A stretch of DNA of 5,085 nucleotides from Kiritimatiellia bacterium. Its GTDB lineage: Bacteria; Verrucomicrobiota; Kiritimatiellia; SLAD01. The notes beneath the pieces were generated by a model. It searched no databases. It worked only from the letters and a program-made list of their open reading frames with translations, and was not told where the DNA came from. The first letter of the stretch is position 1. Each line of letters starts with the position of its first letter. The stretch is taken from contig SKZA01000326.1 of NCBI GenBank assembly GCA_007127595.1, forward strand, positions 1 to 5,085, read 5' to 3'. Both the position numbers and the translations under genes were made by a program. Shown here in pieces: positions 1 to 5,085 of this stretch.

Positions 1-1
1 A

Positions 2-1672
2 GACCATATCCTCGCCATCAAACACGCCGACCCGGACCGCTTGGCCGCCTTGGTGCAGGACGACCCCGCCGAAGTCGTGCGGTTGGCTTTGCGCAGTTAT
101 GGCCCCCTCAACGCTGTCATTTTGCAGGAGAAATTGAGTCCGTCTATCGTGCCGCCCGAGGAATGGAAGACGTTCTGGGCATCGGCCCGTAAAGCGTTGA
201 AGAAGGACCCCAACGCGGTGGTTCCAACAAAACGCACGGAACCCATCCTGATCAAGGAAGCGTCCGGCGCATATGACGAATCCTGGTTCAGACAACTCAG
301 GCAGGACCGCGATATCGAGGCGATTCTGGCGAAGGTCTCGGATTGGCTGACGCTGCGGGCCCACACGGATACCGACCCCCTCCATCTGGCGGCGATCGAG
401 AACCGGCTGATGTTCGTGGTGAAAGGCGCGGATCTCATGGGGCCGACGGTGAAACCGCGGGCAATGATGCTCGCTCATGCCGTCGGGGGCCAACTCGAGG
501 AACACCTGGGCGTCTCCGCGTACGTGAGCGAGACCTTGCAGTCCGAGAGGTTGCTGGATCTATTGAGCGCCATGAGCGCCAAGGACATGAAGACGTTCAT
601 TGCGTTTCTACTGGAGGTAGACCGCGCAGGGACGCTAGACACCTTGCTCCGAATATTGCCCCGGCTGGACATTACCTCGCTGACCGAAGTGTTGGCGTTG
701 TTGACACGTGAAAGCGCCGAAGAGGCGTGTCGAAGCGCCATCAAGGGTTTGATCCAATCACGACGTGCCCGGGTCGAAGTGGTGAGTTGGTTGAGCCGCA
801 ATATGGACAAGCTCGAAGAATGGGAATTATGCGCGCCCGCCGAGTTCGCGGAGTTGATGGTCTTGGAAATGGAAAAGGACTATTCCGGTTCCCGCCTGAA
901 GGCCCAGAACCAGTTGCGTGATCGTTTCAAGCAAAAGGCCTGGACGAAGCAATTGTTTGACGCGCTGGGCGAAGAAGGGCGCGAGCGCTATTTCCAGCGC
1001 CTGAAAGAGAGTTCCGCCTGGCCGCCGATGGAAAAACGGTCCGTACTCGGCCATATCATCAAGCTCTATCCGGAATTGGAACGGCTGATGAGCGCTCGTT
1101 CGGCCGGCCAAGCGGATGCGGCCCCCGCAAAGGCGCGCGGGCCGGTGACGTCCCTGCGGGCGTTTCGCGAGCGGCAGCTCTTATACGAACGGATCAAGAC
1201 GGTGGATATCCCGAACAACAGCAAGGAAATCGCCACGGCGCGTGCGCACGGCGATCTGCGCGAGAATTTTGAGTTCAAAGCCGCCAAGGAAATGCAGGGC
1301 ATCCTCATGCGCCGCCAGGCGGAACTCGAACAGATGCTGGCGCAGGTTGTGCCGACCGATTTCGCCGATCTGCCGGCGGACAAGGCGGGTATGGGAACGG
1401 GCGTTCGGTTGTCGTACGACGACGGACGCTCCGAGCAATACTATATCCTCGGCGTCTGGGACCGGGACGAGGCATTGGGCATCATCTCCTGCGAATCCAA
1501 GCTGGCCCAAGCGCTCGAAGGGGCGGCCCCGGGCGATCGCGTAACCGTGCCCACCGAACACGGCGAAACCACTTGCCGTGTGGCGGAAGTGACCGTCCTG
1601 ACCGATGCCGTCAAGGCCTGGATCCGGGACGTGCCCGAGACGTTGGACGGGCGCACGGTGTCGGCCTCATGA
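2..1672 (+). CDS. greA: GreA-type transcription elongation factor with long helical N-terminal extension (5' partial)
   Basis: The frame is open from base 2 to the TGA at 1670-1672, giving 556 residues with no true start visible. The TTG at 41 is only the first internal start-like codon, so the gene begins upstream. Residues about 385-455 form the GreA/GreB coiled-coil domain and carry the signature HGDLREN at 416-422. D418 and E421 match the acidic tip residues that GreA inserts into the RNA polymerase secondary channel to stimulate cleavage of backtracked RNA. Residues about 461-545 fit the C-terminal FKBP-like domain, with a GIISCESKLAQAL segment followed by a PGDRV turn. The first 365 or so residues are not in ordinary GreA (about 158 aa). 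They include a tryptophan-rich WKTFWASARKALKKDP segment near 55-70 and predicted helical repeats at about 180-365, then an Ala/Gly-rich linker. Similar enlarged GreA proteins are known in Chlamydia and other PVC bacteria. The GreA domain call is secure; the role of the extension is unknown. Confidence 0.9.
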   Translation, partial: DHILAIKHADPDRLAALVQDDPAEVVRLALRSYGPLNAVILQEKLSPSIVPPEEWKTFWASARKALKKDPNAVVPTKRTEPILIKEASGAYDESWFRQLRQDRDIEAILAKVSDWLTLRAHTDTDPLHLAAIENRLMFVVKGADLMGPTVKPRAMMLAHAVGGQLEEHLGVSAYVSETLQSERLLDLLSAMSAKDMKTFIAFLLEVDRAGTLDTLLRILPRLDITSLTEVLALLTRESAEEACRSAIKGLIQSRRARVEVVSWLSRNMDKLEEWELCAPAEFAELMVLEMEKDYSGSRLKAQNQLRDRFKQKAWTKQLFDALGEEGRERYFQRLKESSAWPPMEKRSVLGHIIKLYPELERLMSARSAGQADAAPAKARGPVTSLRAFRERQLLYERIKTVDIPNNSKEIATARAHGDLRENFEFKAAKEMQGILMRRQAELEQMLAQVVPTDFADLPADKAGMGTGVRLSYDDGRSEQYYILGVWDRDEALGIISCESKLAQALEGAAPGDRVTVPTEHGETTCRVAEVTVLTDAVKAWIRDVPETLDGRTVSAS

Positions 1673-2175
1673 GGCATATCCTCGCACAGTTCACGCGCCG
1701 CGAAGCGCACGTATCTATCCAGTTCATCAAGTATGGTATTGGCGGGGTGATCGCGACCGGGACACATCTGCTGATCTTTTTCATCCTGTCCCTCTGGGTT
1801 CTGCCCTCGCTTCTGCCGGACAAGAACCCAGACGCATTTCTGGTGCAATTCTTCGGCGTGGACATGCCGGACCTGGCAGAGTCGGTCCGGCGCCTATACT
1901 TCATGATCAACAACGGCATTGCCTTTCTGTTTTCTAATCTGGTGGCCTATCTCATCAACTTCCATTGGGTCTTCCATCCGGGCCGCCATCGGCGGCATAT
2001 TGAGGTAATCTTGTTCCTGATCGTGTCCACCGTCAGTCTTGTGATCGGCGTTCAATTCGGCGTGCTGCTGATGCGCGTTTTCGAGACGACGACGACCGTG
2101 TCGCAGCTCGGCAATATCGTGGCGTCGGTCATGATCAACTTCATCTGCCGGAAATACATCGTGTTTAAAGGCTGA
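1669..2175 (+). CDS. GtrA-family polytopic membrane protein
   Basis: This 168-residue protein starts at ATG 1669, whose ATGA overlaps the stop of the upstream greA-like gene. No good Shine-Dalgarno precedes it, so translation by coupling to the upstream gene is likely. Four hydrophobic segments are visible at about residues 18-45, 76-98, 111-135 and 146-166. The repeated GtrA-type half motif is present twice: NLVAYLINFHWVF at the end of TM2 and SVMINFICRKYIVF at the end of TM4. The GtrA family is associated with moving or presenting polyprenyl-phosphate-linked sugars for glycosylation of surface polymers, and sits in the cytoplasmic membrane. The loop between TM1 and TM2 (about 46-75) is long for the family and contains a DKNPDAF...DMPDLAES stretch. 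A longer reading with a start at 1573 is possible but would run nearly 100 bases inside greA and add a non-membrane, Arg/Gly-rich leader, so it is not favoured. The substrate cannot be inferred; the family is clear. Confidence 0.88.
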   Translation: MRHILAQFTRREAHVSIQFIKYGIGGVIATGTHLLIFFILSLWVLPSLLPDKNPDAFLVQFFGVDMPDLAESVRRLYFMINNGIAFLFSNLVAYLINFHWVFHPGRHRRHIEVILFLIVSTVSLVIGVQFGVLLMRVFETTTTVSQLGNIVASVMINFICRKYIVFKG

Positions 2176-2190
2176 CGAAGAGAAGGCGGA

Positions 2191-2231
2191 GGGATGAGGG
2201 ATGAAACCTGAAGCCCGGAGGTAGGGAATGA
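2191..2231 (+). repeat. Short GGGATGA direct repeats
   Basis: Two tandem copies of GGGATGA lie at 2191-2197 and 2198-2204, with a degenerate third copy, GGGAATGA, at 2224-2231. The surrounding spacer is purine-rich on this strand. The third copy overlaps a possible start codon (ATG 2228) of the downstream gene. Such GGATGA-type runs often occur in spacers of some environmental bacterial genomes, but that comment is from memory. No function is evident. Confidence 0.45.
2217..2230 (+). promoter_or_regulatory. Strong Shine-Dalgarno plus ATG: alternative start of the lipoprotein gene
   Basis: GGAGG at 2217-2221 is followed after six bases by ATG 2228, which is in the same frame as the downstream lipoprotein, with no stop between. 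A second in-frame ATG at 2258 is preceded by AGGGGG (2247-2252) with a five-base spacer. Starting at 2228 would put the lipobox cysteine at residue 70, and at 2258 at residue 60. Both leaders are much longer than usual for a lipoprotein signal peptide, and both would translate the palindromic repeat. The ribosome site looks good, but the protein it predicts does not. Confidence 0.35.
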
Positions 2232-2267
2232 AGGTCGACCTGAAACAGGGGGTGGTCATGTCCTTTG

Positions 2268-2332
2268 TAGGGTCTTCGCTGGCGAAGACCGAGCACCGGC
2301 CCGGCGCGCGGTCCGCGCGAGCGCGGCCCCTA
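2268..2332 (+). repeat. GC-rich palindromic element (REP/MITE-like)
   Basis: A 65-base block is bounded by short inverted ends, TAGGG (2268-2272) and CCCTA (2328-2332). Inside are two near-perfect hairpins. GGTCTTCGC and GCGAAGACC (2271-2279 and 2282-2290) are separated by only TG. CGCGCG arms (2305-2310 and 2314-2319) flank GTC. Base composition is clearly more GC-rich than the flanking spacer. This layout, with nested hairpins inside an intergenic gap, resembles non-autonomous interspersed repeats such as REP elements. No second copy is present in the window, so repetitiveness is inferred rather than seen. There is no T-run after either hairpin, which argues against an intrinsic terminator. 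Confidence 0.5.
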
Positions 2333-2337
2333 AGGTC

Positions 2338-2353
2338 CCTGCATGGGCAGGAG
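2338..2353 (+). promoter_or_regulatory. Weak ribosome binding site within a small hairpin, before TTG 2357
   Basis: GGAG at 2350-2353 precedes the preferred TTG start at 2357 by only three bases, which is short. The first two Gs of this site fall in the 3' arm of a five-base-pair stem, CCTGC (2338-2342) with GCAGG (2347-2351), around an ATGG loop. If formed in mRNA, the stem would partly mask the site. The stem is short and may be chance. Confidence 0.3.
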
Positions 2354-2356
2354 CTA

Positions 2357-5085
2357 TTGCGAATTTTCCCGGGATCCCGCACGGGTCGCACACTCGTATC
2401 TCTTGCGTGCTCCGCGCTGCTGATCTTGACCGGTTGTCGCATGGTGGCCCCGCGCGCCGATAGGCCGGACGCGGATGCGTTGCCGCCCGGCATTGCCGAG
2501 CACATCCCCGCATATCGACCGTTCGATCATCGTCCGTATGAATTCATCTGGGCAGACCGACAACCCGATCAGGATCACCTGATCGACTTTCAGCGTTTAC
2601 TGGGCTGGCGCGTGGACGCGAGCGACGGCGTGGAGGCATCCTTCGGGCGCACCCAGGATCAACAATTGTGGGGCGATTTCGTCGGTGAGTTGACCTACCG
2701 TACCGAGTCCGAAAAAGGGCGTGCGCGGTTAATCCCACCGGAACCCATCACCATTCGTGATCCTATCGATACGCTCGTTCTGTGGGTGTATGGGGAGGGC
2801 GCGGACAATGACCAATCTTCGCCGCATATCCGGATCTTGATGCGGAATGCGGAAGGCGAAGATGTGGCGATCGATTTCGGGAGCGTGGATTGGTCGGGAT
2901 GGTGGAAGTTGCACCAGCGTGTGCCGGAGGAGCTGACACGTATTGCTGCGTATCCGATTGCGTTCCATGGCATTGAGGTCACCGCCTTGCCGTCCGATAC
3001 GTCGGGTCAACTGTTCATGGACGGCCTTGCGGCATATATGGAGTCACTTTCGCCTCTTCGCTACACGAGGCGCCCGCAGCGACCGCTGGATTTGCGGGAA
3101 GGTCAACAGACAGGCGTGAATACGGGCGAGGGCACACTTCCATTTCCCACGAATAAATGGGCCGCCTTGCCGCCGGCCAGCGCCGCCTCAGAGGAACCAC
3201 CCGGGATCACGCAAAAGAACGACGGAACCTACGAGTTGAAGTCGCAAGGCGACCATGGTGACGTAATGTACCGCGTTGATCCCTCGAGCGGCGTGCATGT
3301 TTCGGTCATCCACCAGCATGGCGATGGAGGCGAACTGTTATTTCCTCCCATACGCCTGATTGGCAAAACGTCCGATGAGCCGGCGCCCGTTGTGGAGCGT
3401 ATCGAATCCACTCATCTATATGTAGAATATGATCGGGGCGACATCTATCGCATTTCAACGCGCGGTCGTTCCCTGATCGTTGACGCTGCGTACCGCGGCC
3501 GGGACGGGCGCGCGATTGCGTGGGACGGTCCTGCGGCGCAAACGGACATTTCGATCATAGACCTTCCGGGCTTGAAGAAGGCGGGCGGCATTTCGCCGCT
3601 TGGCGTATGGCGCGTCGATCCGGAACCGCTTTTTGTGCAGGTGCTCATTGACCCGTTCCGCTCAAACGCGTCGTCCCTGACGCTGGAGGACGGTCGTGAC
3701 GACGACAACGAATCGTTATGGCATGTGGGCGCGCGTTACGACCCCCATACGGGCGGGCGACGTAACGATGTTCACGAACGCTTTGTCCTTACCGTATCCA
3801 CGCGTTTGGAGCATGTGTTGCCGGCCGTCCCGCATGCCCCCGCTGCGCGCGCTGAAGCGTTAACCTCGCGTTTGATCTATCTGCCGGACGATGTGCCGGA
3901 GTCGTATGCAATCAAACGCCGGCGCGCCGGTGCATTGCGGAGGATGGGTATTCGGGACATTTTGTATGTGTCGTCGGACGGCGTATGGCGACATGAAAAC
4001 GATAGCCGCTCATTCCGGCTTCGCGCCAATCCGCATCGCGGCGGCGACGCGACTCTTTGTACGTTCATTCAAGAAGAACAGGACGCCGGTTGGCGTATCG
4101 CGCTGTACGCCGATTATCGCGCGATCTCGCCGCTGAACGCGTTCTGGTCGGAAGACGCCGTCTTGCGGACGCCGGACAGCAATTGGATCGCGGCGCGCGG
4201 CGATTCGTATCTCGTCAAACCGTTATATGCGCTTGAATGGGTACGCGAACATGCCTCGCGCATAACGGAGACTTATGGCGCGGCGGGCGCATGGCTCGAT
4301 GGGCACACGGACCGTCCCCCGTGGGTGTTTACGGATTACGATCGACGCACGCCCGGAGCGGGGACTTTCTCCCAAGTCCTCTTCGCCGATGGCGACTTGA
4401 TGCTCGAACTGGGAAGTGCGTCCGATGGATGGGTCATCGCCCAAGCGGAAGGCGGGCGATACTACGCAGGGCTGGCGGACGGTCTCGTGGATGGGCAACC
4501 CAATGCGGAAAGGGGACCTTACGCGCCGGTATTCCAATTGACGCGCGTGCATCCCCTGTCCGTCACCTTCGGCGCGGGGGCGACCGATGCGATCCGTTCG
4601 GACGAGGACCTCGACGCGTATCTGGCCCGTCAACTCGCTTACGGTCATGCGGGGCGCCTCGTGGTCGTGCCGGACCGGCCGGATCTGACCGCGCGCAGCT
4701 ACTTTGCCATGCGCGCATTGCAGGAACGCTATCTGCTACATGCGCCGACCCGCATCATGTATTGGGACGGCTCAACGTATTTGACCGCCGAACAAGCGTT
4801 AGCCAACGAAACGTGGCGCAGGTCCAAGCTTTATCTGCGCTATCCGGGCGACTTGGAGGTATGGATCAATGGTTCCGATGAAGAAACATGGAATGTGCGT
4901 GTGGGTGACGCAGAATACGCGTTGCCGCCTTCAGGTTGGTTGGCGATAGGCGAGGACATCCTTGCGTTCTCGCGCATCAGCGAAAACGGCCGGATCGATT
5001 ATCTGGAATCGGAAAGATACGTCTATTTTGATCCGCGTGGCCGGAAAGTGTCCCAGGAACAATTGCGGACGGCCGGGCCGCTGAT
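2357..5085 (+). CDS. Large secreted lipoprotein with glycoside-hydrolase-like barrel (3' partial)
   Basis: The frame has no stop from at least 2228 to the window end; from TTG 2357 it gives 909 residues and continues beyond. TTG 2357 is preferred because it yields a normal lipoprotein signal: basic n-region (RIFPGSRTGR), hydrophobic LVSLACSALLIL, then lipobox LTGC with C27 as the lipidated cysteine. Residues about 80-228 look like a carbohydrate-binding beta-sandwich, with VDWSGWW at 177-183 and a closing LFMDGLA strand. About 265-500 is beta-rich. About 506-780 reads like a TIM barrel: LIYLPDD, RRMGIRDILYV, GWRIALYADY (578-587), GAAGAWLDGH (D648) followed by DYD at 660-662 and PGAGTF, then AQAEGGRYYAGLADG (E698). 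From about 820 a C-terminal beta domain begins. D648 and E698 are candidate catalytic acids by analogy with retaining GH101-like enzymes; this is inference. It resembles, from memory, uncharacterised planctomycete/lentisphaeral proteins. Likely substrate: an extracellular or surface glycan, identity unknown. Coding is well supported; enzyme activity is tentative. Confidence 0.85.
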   Translation, partial: MRIFPGSRTGRTLVSLACSALLILTGCRMVAPRADRPDADALPPGIAEHIPAYRPFDHRPYEFIWADRQPDQDHLIDFQRLLGWRVDASDGVEASFGRTQDQQLWGDFVGELTYRTESEKGRARLIPPEPITIRDPIDTLVLWVYGEGADNDQSSPHIRILMRNAEGEDVAIDFGSVDWSGWWKLHQRVPEELTRIAAYPIAFHGIEVTALPSDTSGQLFMDGLAAYMESLSPLRYTRRPQRPLDLREGQQTGVNTGEGTLPFPTNKWAALPPASAASEEPPGITQKNDGTYELKSQGDHGDVMYRVDPSSGVHVSVIHQHGDGGELLFPPIRLIGKTSDEPAPVVERIESTHLYVEYDRGDIYRISTRGRSLIVDAAYRGRDGRAIAWDGPAAQTDISIIDLPGLKKAGGISPLGVWRVDPEPLFVQVLIDPFRSNASSLTLEDGRDDDNESLWHVGARYDPHTGGRRNDVHERFVLTVSTRLEHVLPAVPHAPAARAEALTSRLIYLPDDVPESYAIKRRRAGALRRMGIRDILYVSSDGVWRHENDSRSFRLRANPHRGGDATLCTFIQEEQDAGWRIALYADYRAISPLNAFWSEDAVLRTPDSNWIAARGDSYLVKPLYALEWVREHASRITETYGAAGAWLDGHTDRPPWVFTDYDRRTPGAGTFSQVLFADGDLMLELGSASDGWVIAQAEGGRYYAGLADGLVDGQPNAERGPYAPVFQLTRVHPLSVTFGAGATDAIRSDEDLDAYLARQLAYGHAGRLVVVPDRPDLTARSYFAMRALQERYLLHAPTRIMYWDGSTYLTAEQALANETWRRSKLYLRYPGDLEVWINGSDEETWNVRVGDAEYALPPSGWLAIGEDILAFSRISENGRIDYLESERYVYFDPRGRKVSQEQLRTAGPL

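Noticed and set aside
1441..1848. 135-codon antisense ORF across the greA/gtrA junction
   Set aside because: It overlaps two well-supported genes and has no recognisable domain.
2271..2290. GGTCTTCGC/GCGAAGACC hairpin as an intrinsic terminator for the upstream genes
   Set aside because: The stem is strong, but no T-tract follows and the two-base gap is tight. It fits better as part of the palindromic repeat.
2370..2379. CGGGATCCCG perfect palindrome as an operator
   Set aside because: It is only ten bases, lies inside the signal peptide coding region, and matches no regulator site I can name.
2441..2443. ATG 2441 as start of the large gene
   Set aside because: It comes two codons after the lipobox cysteine and would discard an evident lipoprotein signal peptide.
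1894..2505. 203-codon antisense ORF over gtrA and the spacer
   Set aside because: It lies opposite a clear GtrA gene and the repeat-rich spacer, and its translation is low-complexity Arg/Ser/Pro with no recognisable domain.
4223..4648. 141-codon antisense ORF
   Set aside because: It is opposite the conserved-looking barrel region of the lipoprotein, with no start signal or recognisable domain.
4237..4881. 214-codon + strand ORF in another frame
   Set aside because: It is Arg/Gly-rich and sits inside the lipoprotein frame, which has far better protein character throughout. It is a shadow of GC-rich coding DNA.

Overview
The window looks like chromosomal DNA from a moderately GC-rich bacterium. 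The PVC superphylum (Kiritimatiellota, Verrucomicrobiota, Lentisphaerota or Planctomycetota) is the best guess. Two things suggest this: a GreA-type elongation factor with a very long helical N-terminal extension, and a large secreted lipoprotein with a glycoside-hydrolase-like core of a kind I associate with these phyla. The assignment is inference from protein style; there is no rRNA or other phylogenetic marker.

Layout, all on the + strand. (1) Bases 2-1672 hold the 3' part of a long greA-like gene whose start lies upstream of the window. (2) Bases 1669-2175 hold a complete GtrA-family membrane protein gene, joined to the first by a 4-base ATGA stop/start overlap. (3) Bases 2176-2356 are a spacer with short GGGATGA direct repeats and a GC-rich cluster of inverted repeats resembling a REP/MITE-like element. 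(4) From about 2357 to the end of the window runs one uninterrupted reading frame of at least 909 codons. It encodes a lipoprotein (lipobox LTGC) with a carbohydrate-binding-like beta domain, a beta-rich middle, a probable TIM-barrel catalytic region and the beginning of a C-terminal beta domain. It has no stop codon within the window, so it is easily missed by an ORF search that requires both ends.

The first two genes are probably cotranscribed and translationally coupled. GreA-type factors rescue backtracked RNA polymerase; GtrA proteins are small membrane proteins linked to polyprenyl-phosphate-sugar transport in cell-surface glycan modification. The lipoprotein probably acts on glycans outside the cytoplasm. 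There is no clear pathway linking all three. The most interesting points are the concealed lipoprotein gene with its Asp/Glu motif pair, and the repeat element lying over the 5' end of that gene, which makes its start codon ambiguous. I found no tRNA, rRNA, CRISPR array, transposase or convincing intrinsic terminator.
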